DNA of 64,000 bases from Candidatus Hydrogenedentota bacterium (lineage in GTDB: Bacteria > Hydrogenedentota > Hydrogenedentia > Hydrogenedentales > SLHB01). The DNA is taken from the NCBI GenBank assembly GCA_016215105.1, contig JACRLJ010000009.1, positions 78,756 through 142,755 on the forward strand. Direction: 5' to 3'. Position 1 is the first letter of the stretch, and every line of letters begins with the position of its first letter. Made by a program: the position numbers and the translations under genes. The notes under the pieces were generated by a model, which worked only from the letters and a program-made list of their open reading frames with translations, was not told the origin of the DNA and searched no databases. Shown here piece by piece: positions 15,004 through 23,138 of the stretch.

Positions 15004-18000
15004 ATGGGGAATAGGAAGAAGCTCGTTCTAGCGTCGCTCGTGGGCGTCATGATGATGCTCTCGTTTGCGATAGGGCTGGTACCTTCGCAATTGAGTGGTC
15101 CGCCCTTAACCGCCAAAGCGGCGCAAGGCGCGACGGAAGTCGCGATTAGCGCTGATGGTGTCACCCCCGTAGGTGACAATTTCTCCATTCCCGTTGGTGG
15201 CGAACAATCTTTCACCGCACTGAGCGTCACCAATGGCGCAGGAACCCATCTGATTTCGACCGGTGACGCGTCGTGGTCGTTGGCGACCGACGGCGCCGCC
15301 GCGTTGAGCGCGGTAGCGGGCGACTTTGTCGCGACCGTATCGGCGCTGGCTCCCGGCGAAGCGGGGTTGTATGTGTCCACGGGCGATGGCCTGTCGGACC
15401 TCGTCAACCTGACGCTGTACAACCTCAAGTCGGCCAAGAACGGCTATGGCACGCTTGATTCCGTGACCATTACGCAGCCGACGAACAATACGACGCTGCA
15501 CGTGCCGAGTGGCGCGACGGCGGTACCTTTGACGCTTACTTCGGCGACGAATAATCCGGCGAACACCGCCAAGGTGGAATATTCGGACTCGACCAGCGCC
15601 AATTACGGGTTTTCGACGACCCCGCCTTACGCGGTCACGATTCCCGACGTGAAGGCGCTTGGCGCGACGGCGACGATCACCGCAGTTGCGTCGAGTATCG
15701 CCAAATATGGCAACACCGTTTCGGACAGCGTCACCATCAGCATTCAAGCCGATGCGGCGGACGGGAACGATGACGGACTTCCGGACAATCCGTTCGGTCT
15801 TGGCCTTGGAGAAGGCGAACACTGGGTATCCGTCATTGATGCGGGCGGTGGCCACTACCGCTACGTGTATGTGGTTGGTATGGGCGTTGGCGCGAAAGCC
15901 ATCGACATCCCGACCGGCGGCGTATCAGTCTCCATTGCGGACCCGGCCAATCCCGCCCGCGTTGTGACGGTTACGGCTCCCCCGAACCTTCTGGCCGCGG
16001 GCCAGTCTGGACTGCTGGTCGTTGAGGCGGCCGACGATATCACCACATTGCTCGGCGCGACCCAAGCCGCCAACGTGAATGCCGAACCGGCCGGTGGACT
16101 CGTCACTGGCGGTCAGTACGTTGAGATCGGCGTTCTTGTCAGCAGCGATGGCGGTACGACATTTGGCGAGATCGACAACGCGGCGCTTACCTCGAACCCG
16201 TTGACTCTTGAAATTCAGGGTCTGAGTGTTCTGGCGGGCGACAACGTCAGGCTCTTTGACTATCCGACGACGATAACGAACGGCAATCCGATCGGTGTGA
16301 CAGCGGACAGTTCTGGCGCGTGGGCGCAGATATCCGGTGGCACGCAGGTCGTAGATGGAACGATGACGGCGGAGTTGACGTCGCTATCGATGTTCGCGCC
16401 GTACAGCACTCCAACGGCGATTCACCTTTTCGGCGTGAACAACACCAGCGGCGACCCGAATGTCACTGGCGCTCAAGCGTACAGCGTGAATGGCGGCTCG
16501 GTTGATGTGACCGTCGATAATCTGCCGGCGGGAAGCGTAACCATCACCATCGATGGCGTTACCGCAACCCAGACCAACCGTGTCGGCAACGTGATCACCA
16601 TCACGGCGCCGAATGCGGCGGCACTGGCTACCCCGGCGAGCTCGAACGCGGTTGACATCCGAATCGTAGAAGACGCTGACGCGACAAACTTCGATGTATC
16701 GCCGAAGGGCTTCACGTATGTTGGACCTATTCTTACCAGCGTGAGTCCCCCGTCGGGATCGCACAACGGCGGTGATGCCATTACAATCACCGGTTCCGGG
16801 TTTGGCGGAACGGCGACGGCGGATATTGGCGGCGCGGCTGTGACCAGCCCGTCGGTGGTCAATGCGACCACGATAACCGGCGTTACCGGATCACACACCC
16901 CGGGTAACTTCACGCTCACGGTAACGTTGAGCAACAACTACCAAGGTACGGCGAACGGTCTGTATTCGTACCTGCCGGACGCGCCGACGCTGACCAGCGT
17001 GTTCCCCGACGCGGTTTACACGGACGGTGGCTACACGGTCAAGGCGACGGGCACGAACTTCGTTGACCCGAATGCCCTGCTGAAGGCCGCTGCCCAAACC
17101 TATGGCTTGTTCACGGCCGCCAAGGGCGTGCAAGATCCGTCGGTGGACCGTCCCGCAGTCGAGGTGCAGTTCCTTGACGATACCCACATGAATCTGGTTA
17201 CTCCGCAAGTCACCGCCGCGGGGCTGTACGATATGTACATGGCCACGGGCTTGGACGTTGCGGCGAAGGCCCTGTACAGTTCTGGTATGGTAGATTTCAC
17301 CTTCGTTGACCCCGCAAGCGCGACGATGCACATTACGAGCATCGATCCGAACATTGGGCCGCTGGCGGGAGGCAACAGTGTCGCGATTTCGGGTGACCAT
17401 TTCCCTGTCGCGGCTGGCGGTGACATCACGTCCGGAAACGTGCTGCGCGTCGCGAACGCCTTTGGGGCGAACGGAACTATCGTTAACATTAACCTGAGCC
17501 TGTTCCGCGGCACCGACGCCGTGGGCGCGCCGGCGGCGATCAACGGCAAGGTTACGTTCTCGACGAGCGTGTTGACCCCGCGCAATGGCGGCGTGGCCGA
17601 CCCGCCGTTCGTAGCCGATGCGCTGCTGGGAACGTGGTACGCGAAGACGGCATCGGTTTCCGCCGCCACGGCTGGCGAAGTCAGCTATGTGTTCTCCGGC
17701 GGCACAACCGAAATCACGACCTTCGACAATCAGCGGTTCGGAGGAACGGTGACGGATCAGCAGAATCCGTTCCCGTTGGGCTTCTTCCGGTTCGACGTGG
17801 TGGGCGCCACCAATGACACCACCATCGTTCAACCCACGAACATCACCATGGCCGATCACTCGGCGGTGGCGCTTACCGACGTCTCCGGCCAGGGCGGCTT
17901 CTTCAATGTGGGCACGAGCGCGGCCACGCCTCCGACGGCGAATGTGTACTTCGGAGACAAGACGGCGGCGCTTGACACGACGAAGAGAGCGCAGACCTCG

Positions 18001-19773
18001 ACCCTGCTCTACGTGTTTGCGCCTGCGGGCGACGCAGCGGGCGGAGTTGATGTCCGCGTGGTCAATCCGGCCGACGCGACTGACTTTGCGATTTCGCGCG
18101 CAAGCCAGCTCTATGCGTCCGGTGGCGGGTACACGTACAATCCCGCTCCGCCGGCGTTGACCGTTGACTCCATCACGCCCAATGAAGCGTGGGCGTTCGG
18201 TGGTACGGTCGCGCATATCAGCGGCACGAAGTTTGAATACGGCGCGAAGGCCGTATCGCAAGTGTTCTTCGGTTCCGTGGCGGCCGAGATTGCCCCGGCT
18301 CCGTACGTGAACACCTCGACAGATCTCTACGTGATTGTGCCGCCGTTGGCGAATCCTTCGGCGACGCTTGCCTCTCCGACGCAACAGGTCGACATCACGG
18401 TGACGAATTCGGATAGCGAATCGGTCGTCAAGCCGAATTTCTTCACCTACAACCTGTACACCCGGAGCACGGAGACGTACGACGATACCGGTGACGTGTA
18501 TACAACCGGGTTCGCGTTCACTCAGACCACCGGCACTGGCGCCACTGGCCAGAAGGTGTCGTTGAGTGACGACGCGGCCACGGCCGGCGCATTCGTAGTA
18601 CCGGCCGGAATTACCGCGGCCAAGCCGACGAGCACCGGTCAGATCTTTGGATTGGTGCGCGCGACGAAGGTACCGGGTGTGTTTGGCGTTCAGGATCTGC
18701 CGGGAACGGCCATTGGCAACATCTGGAACTTCGATATTCACCTCTATAGCGGTGACTATCCGTTCGATGAAATCAATGTGTCCTTCAACACGGACGAGAC
18801 ACCGATCACGCTGCGGTACCCGACCGACGACGCGACCCTGACACTGGCGGTGAACAGCGCTACGCTGTCCACGTACTCGCACGACAGTACGTTTGATTAC
18901 AACACCAGCTCGTTGAGTGTGAGCGCGCCAGCGCTGTACCAGTCCAACGTGCTTCCGTCCGAAGAAGTCGTGACGGCTGGAAATATCACCGAAGTGACGA
19001 CGCGTCTGTACCACCTCAGCGCTTTGGCGCTGCGTAAGGACGCCGAGCCGCCGGTTATCAGCTGTGACCTCGAGGGCGCCGATCGTGAAGCGAACGAAGG
19101 CGACACGATTGATCTCACGGGTCAAGGCCTCGGCTGGGTTACGGGCATCGAAGTCCTGACCGACAGCGACGTGGGCACCAAGAGTGTCACGGACGTGCTT
19201 GCTGGGAGTATAAGCGCGGATGAGTACCACATCAGCTTCCGGTTCCCGGCAGTTCAGGCGGCCGCGGATGGTCCGGCTCAGTTGCGCGTACTCGTGAACG
19301 ATGGTACAGCCGGCGGTCGTACGCTAATCGTGAATGGCCTGACGGTCAGAGCGACTACGCGGCCTCCGACCGGCCTTCTGCAGCTGCTCCTTGGCCTACT
19401 GGTCGCCCTGTTCGGTCTGGCTGGCGGCGGTGACCACGGCGGTGGCGGCGGTGGCCCGTGCTTCATTGCGACGGCTGCCTATGGCACCCCGATGGCCCAG
19501 CAGATCGACACGCTGCGCGACTTCCGCGACGCGTACCTGCTGAACAACGCGGTTGGTAGCGCCTTCGTGGACGCTTACTACCACGTCAGCCCGGCGGTCG
19601 CCGATGTCGTGGCGAAGAGCCCGGTAATGGCGGCTGTGGTGCGCATCTTGCTCGTGCCGGTCATCCTATTGGCCAAGATGGCCGTAGCCATGCCGCACCT
19701 GACCATCGCCCTGTCGCTCCTGACGGGCTTGGCGATGTTCCTGCGCCGGCTTAAGAAGGCCAAGAAGGCCTAG
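15004..19773 (+). CDS. Giant secreted IPT/TIG-repeat surface protein with CFI-box C-terminus
   Basis: This 1589-residue exported protein has an N-terminal signal (hydrophobic stretch about 7-27). At least four IPT/TIG immunoglobulin-like modules are visible, beginning ILTSVSPPSGSHNGGDAITI, TLTSVFPDAVYTDGG, MHITSIDPNIGPLAGG and LTVDSITPNEAWAFGG. An earlier Ig-like segment begins VTITQPTNNTTLHVP. The end has a glycine/histidine spacer, then CFIATAAYGTPMAQQIDTLR, the CFI-box-CTERM module, a hydrophobic segment and the basic tail RRLKKAKKA. This suggests a sorted or membrane-anchored surface adhesin. AAGGAG lies 10 nt before the ATG. It is monocistronic between a consensus promoter and a strong terminator. 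Confidence 0.93.
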   Translation: MGNRKKLVLASLVGVMMMLSFAIGLVPSQLSGPPLTAKAAQGATEVAISADGVTPVGDNFSIPVGGEQSFTALSVTNGAGTHLISTGDASWSLATDGAAALSAVAGDFVATVSALAPGEAGLYVSTGDGLSDLVNLTLYNLKSAKNGYGTLDSVTITQPTNNTTLHVPSGATAVPLTLTSATNNPANTAKVEYSDSTSANYGFSTTPPYAVTIPDVKALGATATITAVASSIAKYGNTVSDSVTISIQADAADGNDDGLPDNPFGLGLGEGEHWVSVIDAGGGHYRYVYVVGMGVGAKAIDIPTGGVSVSIADPANPARVVTVTAPPNLLAAGQSGLLVVEAADDITTLLGATQAANVNAEPAGGLVTGGQYVEIGVLVSSDGGTTFGEIDNAALTSNPLTLEIQGLSVLAGDNVRLFDYPTTITNGNPIGVTADSSGAWAQISGGTQVVDGTMTAELTSLSMFAPYSTPTAIHLFGVNNTSGDPNVTGAQAYSVNGGSVDVTVDNLPAGSVTITIDGVTATQTNRVGNVITITAPNAAALATPASSNAVDIRIVEDADATNFDVSPKGFTYVGPILTSVSPPSGSHNGGDAITITGSGFGGTATADIGGAAVTSPSVVNATTITGVTGSHTPGNFTLTVTLSNNYQGTANGLYSYLPDAPTLTSVFPDAVYTDGGYTVKATGTNFVDPNALLKAAAQTYGLFTAAKGVQDPSVDRPAVEVQFLDDTHMNLVTPQVTAAGLYDMYMATGLDVAAKALYSSGMVDFTFVDPASATMHITSIDPNIGPLAGGNSVAISGDHFPVAAGGDITSGNVLRVANAFGANGTIVNINLSLFRGTDAVGAPAAINGKVTFSTSVLTPRNGGVADPPFVADALLGTWYAKTASVSAATAGEVSYVFSGGTTEITTFDNQRFGGTVTDQQNPFPLGFFRFDVVGATNDTTIVQPTNITMADHSAVALTDVSGQGGFFNVGTSAATPPTANVYFGDKTAALDTTKRAQTSTLLYVFAPAGDAAGGVDVRVVNPADATDFAISRASQLYASGGGYTYNPAPPALTVDSITPNEAWAFGGTVAHISGTKFEYGAKAVSQVFFGSVAAEIAPAPYVNTSTDLYVIVPPLANPSATLASPTQQVDITVTNSDSESVVKPNFFTYNLYTRSTETYDDTGDVYTTGFAFTQTTGTGATGQKVSLSDDAATAGAFVVPAGITAAKPTSTGQIFGLVRATKVPGVFGVQDLPGTAIGNIWNFDIHLYSGDYPFDEINVSFNTDETPITLRYPTDDATLTLAVNSATLSTYSHDSTFDYNTSSLSVSAPALYQSNVLPSEEVVTAGNITEVTTRLYHLSALALRKDAEPPVISCDLEGADREANEGDTIDLTGQGLGWVTGIEVLTDSDVGTKSVTDVLAGSISADEYHISFRFPAVQAAADGPAQLRVLVNDGTAGGRTLIVNGLTVRATTRPPTGLLQLLLGLLVALFGLAGGGDHGGGGGGPCFIATAAYGTPMAQQIDTLRDFRDAYLLNNAVGSAFVDAYYHVSPAVADVVAKSPVMAAVVRILLVPVILLAKMAVAMPHLTIALSLLTGLAMFLRRLKKAKKA

Positions 19774-19790
19774 GTCCCTAATCACACAAC

Positions 19791-19830
19791 GGCCCCGGTG
19801 GGAGCCAATTGGCTCCCACCGGGGCCTTTT
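19791..19830 (+). terminator. Intrinsic terminator of the IPT protein gene
   Basis: A perfect 16-bp GC-rich stem (19791-19806 with 19811-19826) closed by an AATT loop is followed by TTTTCCTTT. It lies 18 nt after the stop codon. Such a long stem is unusually stable and should end transcription efficiently. Confidence 0.95.
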
Positions 19831-19958
19831 CCTTTGGCGATGCCGGTTTGGGGTTTGGGGTAGCGCATGGGGGTAGGGCGCTTTCGCCGAGAGTGCCCGA
19901 TGGCGCGCGAACGCGATGTCGAATTGGGGCGGATTTGGGTGAAAACCGGGGCGGTTTG

Positions 19959-20066
19959 GCAAAACCGTCCCTACCCGGTCGCGGCAAACCGTCCCTACCC
20001 GATCTCGCCGAATCGTCCCTACCCGGTCATGGCAACGCGCCCCTACCCGGTCATGGTAACGCGTCC
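19959..20066. repeat. 24-bp tandem repeat containing CGTCCCTACCCG
   Basis: About four 24-nt units with a partial fifth share the core CGTCCCTACCCG(G/A)TC. One forward frame through it gives an octapeptide pattern (xNRPYPxx), but that frame lacks an SD. The rest of the gap to 20166 holds GGGTTTGGGGT-like strings and nothing recognisable as a gene. One isolated unit lies at 7435-7448. Confidence 0.85.
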
Positions 20067-20129
20067 CAAACCGAATTCCCTATTGTTGATCGGCGTGGCA
20101 ACCCTGGTCGGAACGAGTCCGTGGGACGT

Positions 20130-20158
20130 TTGATCCCTTTCGGCCAAGCCGGTACGAT
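20130..20158 (+). promoter_or_regulatory. Possible promoter placing transcription start at the GTG codon
   Basis: TTGATC (20130-20135) and TACGAT (20153-20158) are 17 nt apart, each matching consensus in four of six positions. The predicted start coincides with GTG 20167, and no SD precedes that codon, so the mRNA may be leaderless. Confidence 0.35.
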
Positions 20159-20166
20159 GGGACTCT

Positions 20167-21678
20167 GTGGACCGTCAAACCCCAACCGCCCCAAAGGAGT
20201 GGCCTGTCTTGGCGCTGCTGCTCGCAGTGGCGCTTGTGGTCCGTGTGTTTTTCTGGGTGGCGCTGGGGCGCGCGCTGGATTCGGCCGACGCCGTTCAATA
20301 CGTCGAAATGGCCACCCAGTTTGCCGCGGGTGACTTTCGTTCGTTTGATCCCCGCATACCGATTTTATACTCGGCGTTGTGCGCGGGCGCGTCGCTCGCC
20401 TTCCCTGACATCGAGACCGCCTGCCGGATGGTTTCGCTGCTTTGTTCCGTCCTGACGCTGCTCCCAGTCTATTGGCTATCGCGAGCGTTGCACGGCGTAC
20501 CGGCGGCGCGAATCGCCGCGCTCGTGACCGCCACGTGGCCGTGGCTGGCGGACTACGGCAGCCGCGTGGCGCCGGAGTCGCTCGCTCTATTGTTGTGGTT
20601 TACGACGGTCTATCTGCTCGCCGAAGGATTGTTGCGGCGCGCGGCGTATCTGCCCTTTGCGGCGCTCACCATATTCGGACTTTATCTCGCGCGCCCAGAG
20701 GGCGTTCTCACGCTTCTTGCGGCGCCTCTTGGCGGAGTACTTCTCGTGGCGGGACGTCCGAACAAGGGAGCCGCGTTTATCAGACTCGGCCTGTTCGTCG
20801 CCATGGCCGCGGCGCTGGTTGTGGCCGCGGTGCTGGTGATGCGCTCACTGACGGGGCACGCGGCGCTGAGTTACCGGGCGGCCAGCGTCGCCGCTTCCGC
20901 GCACTATCTCACGAGCCGAGCCGTGGAGCTTGGAAAGACGTTCTCGAAGGTGTTTACCGAAGTGATTCCCATCATGCTTGGTCCGCTGCTTCTCATGTTC
21001 GCCGGAGTAGGCGCCTTTCAAAAATCCGAAAGACCGCGTGATTTCCGGCTTGAGATCTATGTGCTGTTTTTTGCCGCAGTGCAATTCACCGCGGCGGTGC
21101 TCAGCACGTATCCCGAACCACGCTACGCGATGGCGGTCATCGTCGCGCTCATGCTTTGGGCGGCGCGAGGCATGGCCCTGGTCTCGCGGCAAGCGCGCGA
21201 CAACGGGTACGGCGGGGCCGTTGCGTCGGCCCCGGTGACTACAATGCTGGCGCTAATGGCTTTTGGCGCGGCGACGGTGTTTGTTCCGGAGTGGATGGGC
21301 CGCATACCGCGCGACCCGATCGAGTACAAGCTTGCCGGAGTCTGGATGAAGCAGCACCTCGAGCCCGGCCTTATCCTGACACGCAAACCCCAGGTGGGAT
21401 ACTACGCCGGCATGAAGAGCTTCGGGCCGAGCGCCCACGCTACGGTAGAAAGCGTGACCACTGAAGCGGAAGCCGCCGGCGCAAGATACCTCGTGCTGGA
21501 CGAACGGTACACCGCCTCGATGGCGCCGGGCTTGAAACCGCTGCTCGACGCCAAGCGCCCGGCGCCGGCCGGATTGAAGCTCGTGACCGACAGCGTTTCC
21601 CCCTACCCGGGGGCCAGCGTGGTCATCTACGAGTTTACGCAAGCTCCACGCACCCCCAGCGTGTCTGGGACGCAATAA
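20167..21678 (+). CDS. Polytopic glycosyltransferase-like membrane protein (GT39/ArnT type)
   Basis: This 503-residue integral membrane protein has about ten hydrophobic segments and a C-terminal soluble tail. The N-terminal loop ALDSADAVQYVEMATQFAAGD carries acidic residues in the position of the catalytic DE/DD pair of polyprenyl-phosphate-sugar glycosyltransferases (PMT_2/GT39, ArnT-like). YAMAVIVALMLWAARG near residue 320 also fits. It would transfer a sugar from a lipid carrier outside the cytoplasmic membrane; the acceptor is unknown. The start is GTG 20167. Only 10 nt separate it from the following GT9 gene, so they form an operon. Confidence 0.8.
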   Translation: MDRQTPTAPKEWPVLALLLAVALVVRVFFWVALGRALDSADAVQYVEMATQFAAGDFRSFDPRIPILYSALCAGASLAFPDIETACRMVSLLCSVLTLLPVYWLSRALHGVPAARIAALVTATWPWLADYGSRVAPESLALLLWFTTVYLLAEGLLRRAAYLPFAALTIFGLYLARPEGVLTLLAAPLGGVLLVAGRPNKGAAFIRLGLFVAMAAALVVAAVLVMRSLTGHAALSYRAASVAASAHYLTSRAVELGKTFSKVFTEVIPIMLGPLLLMFAGVGAFQKSERPRDFRLEIYVLFFAAVQFTAAVLSTYPEPRYAMAVIVALMLWAARGMALVSRQARDNGYGGAVASAPVTTMLALMAFGAATVFVPEWMGRIPRDPIEYKLAGVWMKQHLEPGLILTRKPQVGYYAGMKSFGPSAHATVESVTTEAEAAGARYLVLDERYTASMAPGLKPLLDAKRPAPAGLKLVTDSVSPYPGASVVIYEFTQAPRTPSVSGTQ

Positions 21679-21688
21679 TGCGCGCTGT

Positions 21689-22546
21689 ATGACTGCGGCA
21701 TCTTCCCCATCAACTTTGGTGATTCATAGCGGCGGAATCGGCGACTTCCTGTTGATGTGTCCATCGCTCGTGGGTCTCGGCGGGGCCGGCTTGGTGGAAG
21801 TGGCCGGCCGGCTCGAGCGGGTACAGCTTGCTGTCGCGGGCGGACTGGCCCGCAAGGCGCACGACTTGGACGCGCTCGATTTTGCGTCGATATTCAGCTC
21901 CCCTTCCGTGCGTCTCAGGCGATCGTTGGCGCCCTTCGAACGAGTTGTGGTGTGGATGCGTGACGACGAAGGTCTCATACACAGCGGTTTGAGCGAGGCA
22001 GGCGTTCGAGATGTGCGGGTGTTTCCCGGCCTGCCACCCGCCGGATGGCGCGCCCACGCGTCGGAGTACTATCTGGACTGCCTCGGCGGGAACCGGGACC
22101 GAATTCGATCTCCGCTACTCTCGGTTCCGCCCGCGCCAACACAGCGCGACGTTATTGTCCACTGCGGAAGCGGCGGGACGACGAAGAACTGGCCCTTGGA
22201 GCGGTACGTAGCGACAGCGCAGAGACTCGCGCAGCTTGGCCGAAGTGTGACGTGGTGCGTGGGACCGGCGGAAAACTCAATTCGATTACCATCTGACGCG
22301 AGCGTTATCCGCGTCGACGCGCTGACTGAACTCGCGGCCATTCTGGCTGCGGCCACACTTTACATTGGCAACGATAGCGGGATTTCGCACCTGGCGGCCG
22401 CGGTAGGATGCCCGGCGGTAGTCATATTTGGCCCTACCGAAGCGACACTATGGGCGCCCATGGGAGAATGCGTGCGGGTCGTTCAGGGCGCGCCCTGGCC
22501 GAGTGTGGATGACGCGCTGGAGGCCGTCCATTCGATACTGGGTTAG
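21689..22546 (+). CDS. Glycosyltransferase family 9 (heptosyltransferase-like)
   Basis: This 285-residue GT-B enzyme of the ADP-heptose:LPS heptosyltransferase family begins with IHSGGIGDFLLMCPSL, where the catalytic Asp follows the glycine loop. The C-terminal nucleotide-sugar domain has IVHCGSGGTTKNWPLERY and YIGNDSGISHLAAAVGCPAV followed by FGPTEATLWAP. It is shorter than typical heptosyltransferases (about 320-350). It is predicted to be cytoplasmic and to act on lipopolysaccharide core or another envelope glycan. It is cotranscribed with the membrane glycosyltransferase upstream and converges on a TPR gene. Confidence 0.9.
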   Translation: MTAASSPSTLVIHSGGIGDFLLMCPSLVGLGGAGLVEVAGRLERVQLAVAGGLARKAHDLDALDFASIFSSPSVRLRRSLAPFERVVVWMRDDEGLIHSGLSEAGVRDVRVFPGLPPAGWRAHASEYYLDCLGGNRDRIRSPLLSVPPAPTQRDVIVHCGSGGTTKNWPLERYVATAQRLAQLGRSVTWCVGPAENSIRLPSDASVIRVDALTELAAILAAATLYIGNDSGISHLAAAVGCPAVVIFGPTEATLWAPMGECVRVVQGAPWPSVDDALEAVHSILG

Positions 22547-22571
22547 AGGCAATAAGGCGGGATCTACCGGC

Positions 22572-23045
22572 TCACTCTTTGAGTCGCTGCTCCATCTGCT
22601 CTACTACCCCCCGAGTTTGCTTCTCGGTGTGCGCCAATTTCTCCCGGGCTTTGTCCGCGGCAGTGGAATTTGGGTCGGTGAGGATGGCCCGTTTCCAGTA
22701 ATTCACGGCCTCATGGGCATTGCCCTGCTTGTAGGCGGTGTGCCCCAGGTACGTCAACGCAAGCGCGTTCTTGGGGTCCGCCAAATTCGCGCGTTTGAAT
22801 AGGTTCTCCGCAACCTTGTAATCCTTCTCGTTATAGGCGCGCCGGCCGAGTTCGGTGAGTTTCTTTCCGTCACGCTCATCCTCGTCGTCCACCGTCGCGC
22901 GCACGGCGTACGTCAACTTTTTCGTATCCCGCGCCACACCAGCCAGGACACTCCGAGTCGACGCTTCTCCTTGGACCAGCCGCCGAACGTATCGACCCAA
23001 ATTGGTCACGTAAGTCTTGGCGCTGCCAGTGATACCCTTAGCCAT
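22572..23045 (-). CDS. Small TPR-repeat protein
   Basis: The 157-residue protein has a basic N-terminal region (about 1-55), then two to three tetratricopeptide repeats: KKLTELGRRAYNEKDYKVAE, ALALTYLGHTAYKQGNAHEA and a following helix pair. It ends in a charged coiled tail (EKQTRGVVEQMEQRLKE). There is no signal peptide, so it is probably cytoplasmic. TPRs bind proteins; the partner is unknown. AAGGAGG lies about 10 nt before ATG 23045, and the gene has its own promoter, separating it from the upstream kinase gene. Confidence 0.85.
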   Translation of the reverse strand: MAKGITGSAKTYVTNLGRYVRRLVQGEASTRSVLAGVARDTKKLTYAVRATVDDEDERDGKKLTELGRRAYNEKDYKVAENLFKRANLADPKNALALTYLGHTAYKQGNAHEAVNYWKRAILTDPNSTAADKAREKLAHTEKQTRGVVEQMEQRLKE

Positions 23046-23092
23046 TGTCTAACGCCCTCCTTCCCCGAAAGGCAAATTCACTGTATCAGTCA

Positions 23093-23121
23093 TTTTACCA
23101 CTATTCCCGGTTTTCGGCAAT
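23093..23121 (-). promoter_or_regulatory. Promoter of the TPR gene (TTGCCG-17-TAAAAT)
   Basis: On the minus strand TTGCCG (23121-23116) and TAAAAT (23098-23093) are 17 nt apart, about 48 nt upstream of the ATG. The same TTGCCG -35 occurs before the kinase-FGE gene. Confidence 0.55.
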
Positions 23122-23138
23122 CCCCAAGTGTATGTCAG

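Noticed and set aside
16891-19230. 779-codon minus-strand frame opposite the IPT protein
   Set aside because: Its composition is dominated by Arg and His from the complement of repetitive codons, while the forward strand has signal peptide, IPT repeats, promoter and terminator.
19867-20133. 88-codon gene encoding an NRPYP octapeptide repeat
   Set aside because: No SD; the peptide simply reflects the 24-nt period of an intergenic repeat that also occurs as a solo unit at 7435.
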